Assembly (NCBI RefSeq): GCF_002795245.1
Contig: NZ_PGVG01000004.1
Location: 124,001 to 188,000, forward strand
Direction: 5' to 3'
DNA from: Bradyrhizobium forestalis
GTDB lineage: Bacteria > Pseudomonadota > Alphaproteobacteria > Rhizobiales > Xanthobacteraceae
Length of the DNA: 64,000 nt
Shown here piece by piece: positions 7,295-17,240 of this stretch; within the stretch, counting starts at the first letter, position 1, and every line of letters begins with the position of its first letter. Position numbers and translations under genes: made by a program. The notes under the pieces were generated by a model, which worked only from the letters and a program-made list of their open reading frames with translations, made no database searches and had not been told where the DNA came from.

Positions 7295-9202
7295 ATGGCG
7301 GGTATCCACGCGCTCGATCGGTTGATCGGCAACGACTATCCGGATCTCTTGACGGACGAGGAGGTCCGGGCGTTCGAGCAGGTCCCCTACGCCGACCGCG
7401 TCGCGGCCGCGAGCACCTATGACGCCATCAGGCTTGGTGCTGAGCGCAACCCCGACGGGGCGGCGATCCAGTTCCTGCAAAATGCCGATCCCGCCGACAC
7501 GCCGCTGGTCGTCACCTATCGCGATTTCATCGCGCGCGTCACGCAGGCCGCCAACATGTTTCACGCGCTCGGCGCCGAGAAGGGCGACGTCATCAGCTTC
7601 ATGCTGCCGCTGGTGCCGGATGCCTTCGTCACTCTGTTCGGCGCGGAAGCCGCCGGCATTGCCAATCCCGTCAATCCGCTGCTCGAGCCGCACCAGATCG
7701 CCGAGATCCTGGAGGCCGCGAACACCAAGATCCTGGTGGCGCTCGGACCGATGCCCGGCACAGACATCTGGCAGAAGGTCGAGCAGATTCGCCCGCAATT
7801 GAAGCATCTCAAGGCCATCGTGCAGGTGTTCGGCGGCGGCGACCCGGCGAACGGTGTCTTTGCCTTCAGCGACCTGATCAAGCAGCAGCCGTCCGATCGG
7901 CTCGTCAGTGGCCGCAAGATTTTAGGCAGCGACATCGCCGCCTATTTCCACACCGGAGGCACCACTGGCACGCCGAAGCTGGTGCGGCATACCCATGCCA
8001 ACCAAGTCTATCAGGCCTGGGCGCTCAATCTGCTGTTGAAGGGGAAGCCCGGCGCCAATCTGCTGTTCGGCATGCCGCTGTTTCACGTCGGTGGATCGCT
8101 GACACAGGTGCTGACGACGCTGTCGAGCGGCGGCTCGCTGGTCGTGCTGTCGCCGAGCGGCTGGCGCAACCCGAATGCGGTGAAAAACATCTGGCAGCTC
8201 GTCGAGCGCTTCAAGCCCGAAGCGCTGTCGAGCGTGCCGACGGTGCTCGCCGCGACGCTTGCGGTGCCGCCGGGAAATGCGGATATCTCGAGCCTGAAAT
8301 ATGCGGCCGGCGGCGGCTCGGCGATTCCAGTCGCGGTCGGCTCGGCGATCCAGGACAAGCTCAAGCTACCGGTGGTCGAGGTCTACGGCATGACCGAGAC
8401 CTCCAGCGTGCACACGCTGGCTTATCCCGGCCGGCCGATCCGGCTCGGTTCGGTCGGCCTTCCCATGCCTTATGCGCGCGTGCGCATCGTGCAGCTCGAC
8501 GCCGAGGGACGCCTGATCCGCGACTGCGCGACCGACGAGATCGGCGTCGTCATCATGGCCGGGCCCGGCGTGTTCGGCGGTTACCTCAACGACGAGCACA
8601 ACAAGGGCGCCTTCGTCGACGAGGTCTGGGTCAACTCAGGCGATCTCGGCCGGCTCGATGCCGACGGCTATCTCTGGATCACCGGCCGCGCCAAGGATCT
8701 CGTCATCCGCGGCGGCCACAACATCGATCCGGCGCCGATCGAGGAGATCATGTTCGGACATCCCGCCGTCGGCTTCGCCGCGGTGGTCGGTCAGCCCGAC
8801 GCCTATGCCGGCGAATTGCCCGTGGGGTACGTGCAGCTGAAGCCCGGCGCGACCGTCGAACCGGGCGAGCTCGAGGCGTGGGTGCGCGAGCGCACGCCGG
8901 AGCGCGCCGCCGTTCCGGTGCAGGTCATTCCGATCAATCCGATGCCGGTGACGGGAGTCGGCAAGGTGTTCAAGCCGCAGCTGCGCTGGGACGCGGCCGA
9001 GCGCGTGTTCACCAAGGTGCTGGCGCCGCTGGTCGAGCGCGGCATCGATTGCAAGGTGAAGGTCGGTCCGCACGGCAGCCACGGCTCGATCGCGACCGTG
9101 ACGCTGACGGACTTGCCGGCAGATCAGCGCGATGCGGTTGCCGGCGAGGTGCACGCGCTGCTGGCACCGTTCGTGATGCGCCACGAGGTGGTGCAGGTGT
9201 AG
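7295..9202 (+). CDS. Acyl-CoA synthetase (AMP-forming)
   Basis: 635 aa from the ATG at 7295 with AGGGAGGA upstream; upstream in-frame codons overlap the divergent promoter region and are not credible. ANL superfamily: activates a carboxylic acid as acyl-AMP, then transfers it to CoA. Motifs in order: YFHTGGTTGTPKLVRHTH (ATP/AMP loop), VEVYGMTETSSVH, GDLGRLDADGYLWITGRAKD with the hinge, and the C-terminal catalytic Lys in PVTGVGKVFKPQLR. The C-terminal stretch after residue 560 (VERGIDCKVKVGPHGSHGS) extends past the usual end. Substrate not predictable; in rhizobia these often serve aromatic or medium-chain acids. Confidence 0.92.
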   Translation: MAGIHALDRLIGNDYPDLLTDEEVRAFEQVPYADRVAAASTYDAIRLGAERNPDGAAIQFLQNADPADTPLVVTYRDFIARVTQAANMFHALGAEKGDVISFMLPLVPDAFVTLFGAEAAGIANPVNPLLEPHQIAEILEAANTKILVALGPMPGTDIWQKVEQIRPQLKHLKAIVQVFGGGDPANGVFAFSDLIKQQPSDRLVSGRKILGSDIAAYFHTGGTTGTPKLVRHTHANQVYQAWALNLLLKGKPGANLLFGMPLFHVGGSLTQVLTTLSSGGSLVVLSPSGWRNPNAVKNIWQLVERFKPEALSSVPTVLAATLAVPPGNADISSLKYAAGGGSAIPVAVGSAIQDKLKLPVVEVYGMTETSSVHTLAYPGRPIRLGSVGLPMPYARVRIVQLDAEGRLIRDCATDEIGVVIMAGPGVFGGYLNDEHNKGAFVDEVWVNSGDLGRLDADGYLWITGRAKDLVIRGGHNIDPAPIEEIMFGHPAVGFAAVVGQPDAYAGELPVGYVQLKPGATVEPGELEAWVRERTPERAAVPVQVIPINPMPVTGVGKVFKPQLRWDAAERVFTKVLAPLVERGIDCKVKVGPHGSHGSIATVTLTDLPADQRDAVAGEVHALLAPFVMRHEVVQV

Positions 9203-9218
9203 GTGCTTGCATTGAAAC

Positions 9219-9292
9219 TGTAGCCCGGATGAGCGCAGCGATATCCGGGAAGGTGTGGCTTCCCGGGTGTCACTTCGCTCACCCGGGCTACA
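9219..9292. repeat. Dispersed palindrome (tgtagcccgg...ccgggctaca)
   Basis: Perfect 10-bp outer arms (9219-9228 and 9283-9292) with an inner cttcccggg block. It sits between the convergent acyl-CoA synthetase and amidohydrolase genes, so it could also act as a bidirectional transcript end. Confidence 0.7.
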
Positions 9293-9310
9293 AGCGCGGC
9301 GATTGCGGTC

Positions 9311-10483
9311 TTATCCCGCCGGCATCCGCGTCTCGACGAGGCGCGCCCAGAACGACGCGCCGTGGCCGAGGATGTTGTCGTTGAAGACGTAGGCCGGGTG
9401 GTGGCACTCGTTGCCGTCGCCCATGCCGACCAGCACCATCGCGCCGGGACGCGCTTCAAGCATGAAGGAGAAATCCTCGGCGCCCATCATCGGGACGAAT
9501 TTGTCGTTGACGCGATCAGTGCCGACGATGTCGCGGGCGACGTCGGCGGCAATGCCGGCCTCGCGGGCATGGTTCATCGTCACCGGATACATCCGCGTGT
9601 ACTTCGTCTCGGCCGAGCCGCCATAGGCGCGGGCGATACTGTCGGCGACTTCGCCGATGCGGCGCTCGACGAGATCGCGCACCTCGGGGTCGAGCGTGCG
9701 CACGGTGCCGGCGAGCTCGGCGACCTCCGGGATGATGTTGAAGGCCGTGCCGGAATGGAATTGCGTGATCGAGATGACCGCGGACTTCAGCGGGTCGACG
9801 TTGCGCGCGACGATCGACTGCAGCGCATTGACGATCTGCGAGCCGATCAGCACGCTGTCGACGGATTTGTGCGGGCCGGCGCCGGCATGGCCGCCCTTGC
9901 CGCGAACGGTGATCTGGATGTTGTCGGAGGAGGCGAGCATCGGGCCGGGCGTGGTGGCGAAATGTCCCTCAGGCAGGTTCGGCATGTTGTGCATGCCATA
10001 GACCTCCTGGATGTTCCAGCGCGTCATCAGCCCGTCCTCGACCATGGCCTTGCCGCCGCCCCCGCCTTCCTCGGCGGGCTGGAAGATCATCACGGCCGTG
10101 CCGTCGAAATTGCGTGTCTCGGCGAGATATTTGGCCGCGCCCAGCAGCATCGCGGTGTGGCCGTCATGGCCGCAGGCGTGCATCTTGCCGGGGACCTTCG
10201 ACGCATATGGTACGCCCGAGGTCTCCATGATCGGCAGCGCGTCCATGTCGGCGCGCAGGCCGATGGTCTTGCCGGAGGCCGATTTGCGGCCGCGGATGAC
10301 GCCGACCACGCCGGTGCGGCCGATGCCTGTCACCACCTCGTCGCAGCCGAACTCGCGCAAGCGATCGGCGACGATGCCGGCGGTGCGGTGGACTTCGTAG
10401 AGCAGCTCGGGGTTCTCGTGGAAGTCATGGCGCCAGGCGGCCATTTCGTCGGAGAGGGCGGCGACGCGGTTGACGATGGGCAT
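9311..10483 (-). CDS. M20 family amidohydrolase (hippurate hydrolase-like)
   Basis: 390 aa. Di-metal hydrolases of this family cleave N-acyl amino acids or related amides. Visible motifs: GLRADMDALPI, the metal-binding GKMHACGHDGHTAMLLGAA, the catalytic Glu-Glu in IFQPAEEGGGGGKAMVEDG, and the dimerisation domain GKGGHAGAGPHKSVDSVLIG. The distal metal His is in PMMGAEDFSFMLEARPG. Size and the M20D signature match hippurate hydrolase/IAA-amino-acid hydrolase types; the natural substrate cannot be fixed from sequence. Confidence 0.93.
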   Translation of the reverse strand: MPIVNRVAALSDEMAAWRHDFHENPELLYEVHRTAGIVADRLREFGCDEVVTGIGRTGVVGVIRGRKSASGKTIGLRADMDALPIMETSGVPYASKVPGKMHACGHDGHTAMLLGAAKYLAETRNFDGTAVMIFQPAEEGGGGGKAMVEDGLMTRWNIQEVYGMHNMPNLPEGHFATTPGPMLASSDNIQITVRGKGGHAGAGPHKSVDSVLIGSQIVNALQSIVARNVDPLKSAVISITQFHSGTAFNIIPEVAELAGTVRTLDPEVRDLVERRIGEVADSIARAYGGSAETKYTRMYPVTMNHAREAGIAADVARDIVGTDRVNDKFVPMMGAEDFSFMLEARPGAMVLVGMGDGNECHHPAYVFNDNILGHGASFWARLVETRMPAG

Positions 10484-10511
10484 GAGGGGATCCGTTTCTT
10501 GCTGGTTTTGT

Positions 10512-10604
10512 CGTCATTCCGGGGCGATGCGGAGCATCGAACCCGGAATCCGGAGATTGTAGCGCGAGATTCCGGGTTCACGCTTCGCGTGCCCCGGAAT
10601 GACG
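10512..10604. repeat. Bradyrhizobium-type palindromic element
   Basis: Near-perfect inverted repeat: cgtcattccggggcgatgcg at the left edge pairs with cgcgtgccccggaatgacg at the right, with an inner gaacccggaat / attccgggttc pair. It lies in the 127-nt gap between purB and the amidohydrolase gene. Confidence 0.85.
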
Positions 10605-10611
10605 AAGAATG

Positions 10612-11919
<1,308 letters not shown>

Positions 11920-12147
11920 CTGACGGCTCCAGCAAGGTAGGCGGGCGGCCCAAGAGGGCTGCGCCGGCCAAAATGTTTTTTACGCCGTGATTTAGCAGAG
12001 CGGGGAGGGCGAAACAAACGGCGGAGGCAAGGTAGCGGGGGATGATTGGGGCCAAGCCGGCAGCTGGCGCCCAGGCTCGGCTGGGGGACGGATCGCCAGC
12101 GGGCTTGGCCGGGCGGGCCGCAGAAATCAGCGGTCAATCACGGATCG

Positions 12148-12190
12148 TTGACTGACAGATATTGAAATCTGTCAGCGAGACGTGTATATC
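12148..12190 (+). promoter_or_regulatory. Sigma70-like promoter with overlapping dyad
   Basis: TTGAAA at 12162-12167 and TATATC at 12185-12190 are separated by 17 nt on the plus strand. A perfect 9-bp inverted repeat, CTGACAGAT (12152-12160) with ATCTGTCAG (12167-12175), overlaps the -35 element, so it could be a repressor site. The predicted transcript would start near 12197, ahead of the 33-codon ORF and the TetR gene. Confidence 0.5.
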
Positions 12191-12242
12191 CGTTCTCGGA
12201 CGCTCCGATTGGGCGTCCCGCGACAGCCCCGGGGAGCCCGAC

Positions 12243-12262
12243 ATCCGAACCAGAGTTCGGAT
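12243..12262 (+). other. Leader hairpin
   Basis: Perfect 8-bp stem (12243-12250 with 12255-12262) and a CAGA loop, inside the predicted transcript leader. It is not followed by a U-tract, so it is not an intrinsic terminator. It may be structural in an untranslated leader or small RNA. The 585-nt interval 11920-12504 otherwise holds only the promoter above and the short ORF below. Confidence 0.45.
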
Positions 12263-12313
12263 TGGAGGGCGGATTGAAGAACGGGGACCGCGGACGAATG
12301 GAGACTTAAGACA

Positions 12314-12415
12314 ATGACGACCGAAATCCTCAATTTCACCGGCGCGATTGGGCATTGGCTCAATTTGCTGGTGGCGCGCCAGATCGCGGCGCAGGCTGCA
12401 AAACTGCCTCATTAA
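12314..12415 (+). CDS. Possible 33-aa small protein
   Basis: ATG at 12314 to TAA at 12415 gives a 33-residue peptide beginning MTTEILNFTGAIGHWLNLLV and ending RQIAAQAAKLPH. GGAG lies 10 nt upstream, and a promoter with a hairpin-bearing leader precedes it. It could form one amphipathic helix. No known family is recognised; it might be a leader peptide for the TetR gene 90 nt downstream or a stand-alone small protein. The call rests on the ribosome site and promoter only. Confidence 0.35.
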   Translation: MTTEILNFTGAIGHWLNLLVARQIAAQAAKLPH

Positions 12416-12504
12416 GGCATAGGCTTTCGAACGACCGGCGCGGGCGCTTCGGAAGCAGCCCTACTGCCGGATAACTGAGCCCCAAACGGGAACATGGTGC
12501 TGGC

Positions 12505-13092
12505 ATGAATGAAGCCGTTGTCTTGACGCCGGAGCGGATCCTCGAAGTCACCGAGGACGTGCTCAGGCGTTACGGACTTGCCAAGGCCACCGTGGTCGAC
12601 GTTGCCCGTGCGCTCGATGTGAGCCACGGCAGCGTCTATCGCCATTTCCCCAGCAAGGCCTCGCTGCGCGAGGCCGTTGCCAAGCGCTGGCTGGACCGCA
12701 TCGACGCCCCGTTGCTGGCGATCGCCAAGGAGCAAGGCCCGGCGCCCGACAGGCTCGACCGCTGGCTGCGCACGCTGTTCGCCGCCAAGCGTTCGCGCGT
12801 GCTCGACGATCCCGAGATGTTCGAGACTTATCTGACCCTGGCGCGCGAGGCCTGTGCGGCCGTCAAATGTCACAAGGACACCATGATCGATCAGATCGCG
12901 GCGATCCTGACCGACGGCGTGAAGCAGGGCGTGTTCGCTGTGGACGACGTCAAGACCACCGCGCGGGCCATCTTTGATGCCACCGTCCGCTTCCATCATC
13001 CGGCCCATGCCGACGAGTGGAAGGACGCCGATCTCCCGGCGCGCGTCGATGCGACGCTGGCGCTATTGCTGCGCGGGCTGAAGGCGGCCTGA
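12505..13092 (+). CDS. TetR/AcrR family transcriptional regulator
   Basis: 195 aa. The N-terminal helix-turn-helix is clear at residues about 9-55: TPERILEVTEDVLRRYGLAK, then VVDVARALDVSHGSVYRHFP with SKASLREAVA. The remainder is the all-helical ligand/dimer domain, which carries a TetR C-terminal region often annotated in YbiH-like regulators. No strong ribosome site precedes the ATG. The divergent purB is housekeeping and the downstream gene is convergent, so its target is not obvious; the dyad at 12152-12175 is a candidate operator. Confidence 0.9.
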   Translation: MNEAVVLTPERILEVTEDVLRRYGLAKATVVDVARALDVSHGSVYRHFPSKASLREAVAKRWLDRIDAPLLAIAKEQGPAPDRLDRWLRTLFAAKRSRVLDDPEMFETYLTLAREACAAVKCHKDTMIDQIAAILTDGVKQGVFAVDDVKTTARAIFDATVRFHHPAHADEWKDADLPARVDATLALLLRGLKAA

Positions 13093-13127
13093 GGCCGCAG
13101 GAGCCATTCGATCCCGGGTGCGGCCAA

Positions 13128-13433
13128 TCAACCTCTCGTCTTGTGGAGAACGGCGCCGTCGCGAAGCGAGGGTGAGGATGCCGAATGTCTTCGCGTGTGG
13201 AAGGCAGGATCGGACGATGGCACGACCGGCGGACTCTCCGGATATGCATTGACTGCGATTTCGACGGCGTCCTTTGACCGCCTTCGAAGGCGGTAGAATG
13301 TCAGCTCCTGATCGAACATGGGGCAGCGAAAGTGGACGACGGCGGTGTCCGGCAGGCGGCAAAGTTCGTCAATGAGCTCGCCTACTGTGATGATCGGGGG
13401 ATGGTCGGCTGTTTTGTGATGACCCTTGCTCAT
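13128..13433 (-). CDS. Hypothetical protein, conserved-looking
   Basis: 101 aa, supported by an AAGGAG ribosome site 8 nt before the ATG at 13433. The first 65 residues look like a compact folded unit (ITVGELIDELCRLPDTAVVH, then CPMFDQELTFYRLRRRSKDA), while the C-terminal third is Ser/Pro/Arg-rich and probably disordered. Two Cys residues lie in the folded part. I do not recognise a family. It is transcribed away from the TetR gene and towards it, ending 36 nt from its stop (convergent). Confidence 0.65.
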   Translation of the reverse strand: MSKGHHKTADHPPIITVGELIDELCRLPDTAVVHFRCPMFDQELTFYRLRRRSKDAVEIAVNAYPESPPVVPSSDPAFHTRRHSASSPSLRDGAVLHKTRG

Positions 13434-13543
13434 GGCGATGTACTCCTTCGTCGGATGCTAACCGGAACTGAAGGGTCTCCGTTCCATCGAGGTCGGCACA
13501 TTCAGAAGGTTCAAGGGTCTGAGGGAATGCGGCAGCTTTGCTG

Positions 13544-14197
13544 CTAGATCCTCGTCAACCCGCACGACGCCGCGAGCCGCACGAGTTGCGCGTCCGTGCG
13601 TGCGCCCGTCTTCGATTTGATCAGATAATGATAGTTCTGCACCGTCTTGACGCTGAGATTGAGATGCGCTGCGATCTGCTCGGTGGTGGCGCCGCCGGCG
13701 AACTGGCGCAGGATCTCGATCTCGCGTTCGCCCAGTTGATCCAGCACTGAACCAGTCGGCGAAAGACTCTCCTCGGCCAGAATATGCGCGATGTCGTCGC
13801 TCATGGCGCGCTCGCCGCGGGCAACGCTGCGAATCGCGGTCACGACTGCAGAGGGCTCGCTGCTCTTGGTGACGAAGCCGCTCGCGCCTGCGCCGAAGGC
13901 TGCCTTCACCAGCACGGCTTCGTTGTGCATGGTGAATACCAGGATCCGCGCTCGCGGGCTGCGCGCGCGGATGTTGCGGATCGCCTCGAGCCCGCTCGCG
14001 CCGGGCATCGAGATATCAAGCACGACGACGTCAGGATCATGCGCCTTGAACGCGCCGTAGGCGTCCGCGGCGTTGTCGGCTTCAGCCACGACATGCAGAT
14101 CGCCCTGGCTCTCCAGCACGCGCCGATAGCCTTGCCGCACGATCGGGTGGTCGTCGACCAGCAGCACCGAGATGCCTGTTGCCGCAACCTCGCTCAT
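13544..14197 (-). CDS. LuxR/NarL-type response regulator (MoxX-like)
   Basis: 217 aa from the ATG at 14197; the longer reading overlaps the kinase gene out of frame. Receiver domain residues 1-125: acidic pocket VLLVDDHPIV, phospho-Asp in DPDVVVLDISMPG, then LVFTMHN and the Lys in GFVTKSS. The C-terminal NarL HTH (residues about 150-215) includes LGEREIEILRQFAGGATTEQ and HLNLSVKTVQNYHYLIKSK. It follows the histidine kinase by 7 nt in the same operon and is its obvious phosphorylation partner. Confidence 0.94.
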   Translation of the reverse strand: MSEVAATGISVLLVDDHPIVRQGYRRVLESQGDLHVVAEADNAADAYGAFKAHDPDVVVLDISMPGASGLEAIRNIRARSPRARILVFTMHNEAVLVKAAFGAGASGFVTKSSEPSAVVTAIRSVARGERAMSDDIAHILAEESLSPTGSVLDQLGEREIEILRQFAGGATTEQIAAHLNLSVKTVQNYHYLIKSKTGARTDAQLVRLAASCGLTRI

Positions 14198-14204
14198 TCC
14201 GGCC

Positions 14205-15575
14205 TCACGCCGCGAGCGGAATGGTGGCGGCAACGCTGAGGCCGCCGCGGGCAGGCAGGATCGACAGCGATCCGCCGGCGGCCGTGACACGCTCGCGGAT
14301 GCCGGTCAGGCCGAAGCCGGCCGACTGCGCGACACGGGTCGCGTCGCCGCCGCCATCGTCCTCGACACGGATCAGCAGCGCATCGTCCTCGCCCGCGCGC
14401 CGCTCGATCCGCAACGAGATCTCGCGCGCCGCACCATGACGCAGCGCGTTGGTCAGGCATTCCTGTGCCACGCGATAGGCCGTGGTGGCAGCCGGACCGC
14501 TGATGTCGGTGAGGTTACCCCTGAGATCGAGCTGGATCGTCGGCCGTGCCGCGCTCTGCGAGCGCCAGCTGTCGACGAGATTGACGAGGCTTGCCTCGAG
14601 CCCGAGCTCCTCGGGCAGCGGATTGCGCAGCCGCTTCAGCGCGTCGCGCAGCGAGGCCATCAGATGATGGGTGGCCTGCGAGATCATGCGCGCATCCTGC
14701 GCGATCCCGGTGTCGCTGTTGTCTTTCGTGCTCGCTGTTTCGATTGTGTTGGCGAAGGCGAGAATGGCGGAGAGATTCTGGCCGAACTCGTCGTGCAGCT
14801 CGCGGGCGAGCGCGCGGCGTTCGTCGTCGCGGATCTCGATCAGGCGCCGCGTCAGCGCGGCGCGCTGTTCGGTCGCTTCCTCCAGCCGGTCGCCGAGCTC
14901 GCCGACGGCGCTGCCGATCATCGCCAGCTCCATTGAGCGGAAGCGCGGCAGTTTCGTGCGATATTGACCGCGCGCCATGCGCTGCAAGGCGGTCACGATC
15001 GCGCGCGCCGGCGCCAGTGCATGTGCGATCGCGAGCGACGCCAGCAGCGCAATTGCCGCCGCCATCAATAGCGCGACGTCGATGACGTTGAGGATGTACT
15101 CCCAGGCCAGCGAGACGGCCGCCGCGCCGTCCGGCGTCGCGACCACCGACCCGGCGGCAATCGCGCGGGGGCTGACGGGCCGTACCACCTCGGCGTGGCT
15201 GCCGAGGAAGGTGGGCACGATGGCGGCGAACCAGCGTGGCGGCGTCTTGCCCAGCCCCTCGCTCTGGCCACAAAGCGGCTTCTCGAATGCCGCGGCCGGC
15301 TGGAACTCGACGCAGACGCCGGGCGAGATCAGCTTCATCGTCTCCAGCGTGCGCCAGTCTGGAACCGGCAGAAGATGCTCGCGCGCTCTGCTGCTGCGCA
15401 ACAAAAGCTCGCGCCAATACAGCGCCTGTAGCGCCTGCGCGACCCGCTGTGCCGAGGCCGCAGTCGCCCGATCGACGCTACGATAGGCGTCGAAAGTGGC
15501 CCATACGGTCGCGGCTCCCAGGCACAGCGCCACGATGAGCAGCAGGCGGGCAACAAGCTGAAGCACGAGGCGCAT
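14205..15575 (-). CDS. Sensor histidine kinase, HisKA_3 type with MoxY-like input domain
   Basis: 456 aa from the ATG at 15575 (GGGGGTGA upstream). N-terminal TM helix (LVLQLVARLLLIVALCLGA), a periplasmic region resembling LapD/MoxY N-terminal domains (TLETMKLISPGVCVEFQPAA, then PLCGQSEG), a second TM (VALLMAAAIALLASLAIAHA), HAMP-like linker, then HisKA_3 with the phospho-His in LARELHDEFGQNLSAILAF and a HATPase (EDDGGGDAT, GFGLTGIRERVTAAGG). Same operon as the NarL-type regulator. MoxYX-type pairs have been associated with methanol or oxidative metabolism in other bacteria; no target genes adjoin it here. Confidence 0.92.
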   Translation of the reverse strand: MRLVLQLVARLLLIVALCLGAATVWATFDAYRSVDRATAASAQRVAQALQALYWRELLLRSSRAREHLLPVPDWRTLETMKLISPGVCVEFQPAAAFEKPLCGQSEGLGKTPPRWFAAIVPTFLGSHAEVVRPVSPRAIAAGSVVATPDGAAAVSLAWEYILNVIDVALLMAAAIALLASLAIAHALAPARAIVTALQRMARGQYRTKLPRFRSMELAMIGSAVGELGDRLEEATEQRAALTRRLIEIRDDERRALARELHDEFGQNLSAILAFANTIETASTKDNSDTGIAQDARMISQATHHLMASLRDALKRLRNPLPEELGLEASLVNLVDSWRSQSAARPTIQLDLRGNLTDISGPAATTAYRVAQECLTNALRHGAAREISLRIERRAGEDDALLIRVEDDGGGDATRVAQSAGFGLTGIRERVTAAGGSLSILPARGGLSVAATIPLAA

Positions 15576-15774
15576 GCGATCACCCCCGACGTTTGGTAAG
15601 GTCAGCCTAACAACGCCGCCACGCCTTGCCAATTGCGGGGTGTGGCAGGATTGCAGCTCGGGCAAATTTCCCAAGCCGGATTGGGCATGGGTCTTTGGAC
15701 CGGGCGCGGCGGCTTTGATCTAATCGGGATGGAATCGTTGCAAGCCTGTCCTTGCAAACCAGGAGCGGTGCAGC

Positions 15775-16557
15775 ATGAGTTCGATGACGATGGGACCGAT
15801 CACGGGCCGGGCCGCCGATCCATCCGAGCGCAGCGCGCTGCTGTTCTGGATGATCTTCACCGGGCTGTCGATCTTCGCCGTCGTGCTGCTGTGGCGCTTC
15901 GGCCTGATCCATCTGATGCTGACCTCGGACCGCACCTACATTTCGAGCATCATCGCGGTGCTCTATGTCCTGACCTGCGGCCATTGCTTCCTGCGCACGC
16001 GGGCCATTGCCCGCGAGGGGGCGGCGGCGCGGCGCTGCCGGGCGGCGCTCGCGGCGCCTGACGGCGGCAGGGTGCTCGATGCGCGTGCGACGGCGCTGCC
16101 GCGCGGGCTGGTTCGCGATCACATCGAGAGCCTGGTGACGAAGGCGGCGGCGCAGGATTACCGTCCCGTGGACCAGACGCTGCTGCTGCGAACGCTGGCC
16201 GACCGCCTGCGCGGCTCCAACGGGTTCGGCGCCTTCGTTTCCGACACGCTGATGAAGCTCGGCCTGCTCGGCACCATCATCGGTTTCATCATCATGCTGG
16301 CGCCGATCGCGGGGCTGGATGCCGCCGACAAGGTCGCGATGCGCTCCTCGATGGGCTTGATGAGCGACGGCATGGCGGTCGCGATGTACACGACGCTCGC
16401 CGGCCTTGTCGGCTCGATCCTGGTCCGCATCCAGTACTACATGCTGGACGCCGCGACGCAGCGGGTGTTCTCGGACGCGGTGGTGCTGACCGAGACCTAT
16501 GTGACGCCGGTGCTGGAGCGCAAGGGTTCTGGCAAGGGTTCTGGTGCGCGGCCATGA
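15775..16557 (+). CDS. MotA/TolQ/ExbB-like proton channel protein
   Basis: 260 aa, start supported by AGGAG 9 nt upstream. Two N-terminal TM helices (SALLFWMIFTGLSIFAVVLL and SSIIAVLYVLTCGHCFLRTR), a cytoplasmic loop rich in Ala/Arg, and two C-terminal helices with the ExbB core: SDTLMKLGLLGTIIGFIIML and MGLMSDGMAVAMYTTLAGLV. ExbB/TolQ/MotA proteins form inner-membrane channels that use proton flow to drive a periplasmic partner. No tonB, tolA, exbD or flagellar gene is near. Its stop overlaps the next gene by 4 nt, which points to a dedicated partner. Confidence 0.88.
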   Translation: MSSMTMGPITGRAADPSERSALLFWMIFTGLSIFAVVLLWRFGLIHLMLTSDRTYISSIIAVLYVLTCGHCFLRTRAIAREGAAARRCRAALAAPDGGRVLDARATALPRGLVRDHIESLVTKAAAQDYRPVDQTLLLRTLADRLRGSNGFGAFVSDTLMKLGLLGTIIGFIIMLAPIAGLDAADKVAMRSSMGLMSDGMAVAMYTTLAGLVGSILVRIQYYMLDAATQRVFSDAVVLTETYVTPVLERKGSGKGSGARP

Positions 16558-17240
16558 TGGATGATTTCGGTCTCTATCCGCGTGAGGAGCCGTTCGATCC
16601 GCTTGGCGTGATGCTGTTCAAGGCGCTCCAGGTGATCGCGTTCCTGTTCTTCCTCGCGCTGCTCGCGGTCTCCCCGGATGCCAAGGACGGCAAGATCGAC
16701 TCCAAGGCGGAGTTCATGATCACGCTGGACTGGCCGGACAATCACCCCGACGATCTCGACCTGTTCGTGCAGGATCCCGCCGGCAACATCGCCTGGTATC
16801 GCCACCGCGAGGCCGGCTTCCTCACGCTCGACCGCGACGACCGCGGCGGGGCCAACGATTTCATCATGGTCGCCGGCAAGAAGATCGCTTCGCCCATCCG
16901 CGAGGAGATCGTCACGGTGCGCGGCATCGTCGCCGGCGAATACACCGTCAACGTCTCGCATTTCCAGGCCACGACGGGCGAGCCTGTGACGGCCAATGTG
17001 AAGGTGCAGAAGCTCAATCCGACGGCGCAGGTGGTCTTCGACAACAAGTTCACGCTCGACCACACCGGCGACGAGAAAACCGCGGTGCGGTTCCGGATCG
17101 ATGCGGAAGGCAAGGTGGTCAATGTGGATCAGCGGCCGAAGTCGCTGCTGGAGACGTTCCGCAGCAGCTGGCGCAACGGCGGCGATCTCGACCCCAAGAC
17201 CGGTGTGAGCAGGAACGCTGCGAGGGTGCGCCGTGACTAG
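16554..17240 (+). CDS. Single-TM periplasmic protein, DUF2135-like beta domain; putative ExbD-like partner
   Basis: 228 aa. A short cytoplasmic N-terminus with FDPLGVMLFK leads into one TM helix (residues about 24-42, VIAFLFFLALLAV), followed by a periplasmic beta-rich domain. That domain begins MITLDWPDNHPDDLDLFVQD and continues PAGNIAWYRH, which resembles the DUF2135/YfaP pattern (W-x-x-D-x-D-L-x-V-x-D-P-x-G). The topology is that of ExbD, TolR and MotB, and the Asp just ahead of the helix is placed roughly where ExbD has its proton-carrying Asp. It overlaps both neighbours by 4-8 nt, so the three proteins are probably made together. Function not established. Confidence 0.72.
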   Translation: MMDDFGLYPREEPFDPLGVMLFKALQVIAFLFFLALLAVSPDAKDGKIDSKAEFMITLDWPDNHPDDLDLFVQDPAGNIAWYRHREAGFLTLDRDDRGGANDFIMVAGKKIASPIREEIVTVRGIVAGEYTVNVSHFQATTGEPVTANVKVQKLNPTAQVVFDNKFTLDHTGDEKTAVRFRIDAEGKVVNVDQRPKSLLETFRSSWRNGGDLDPKTGVSRNAARVRRD

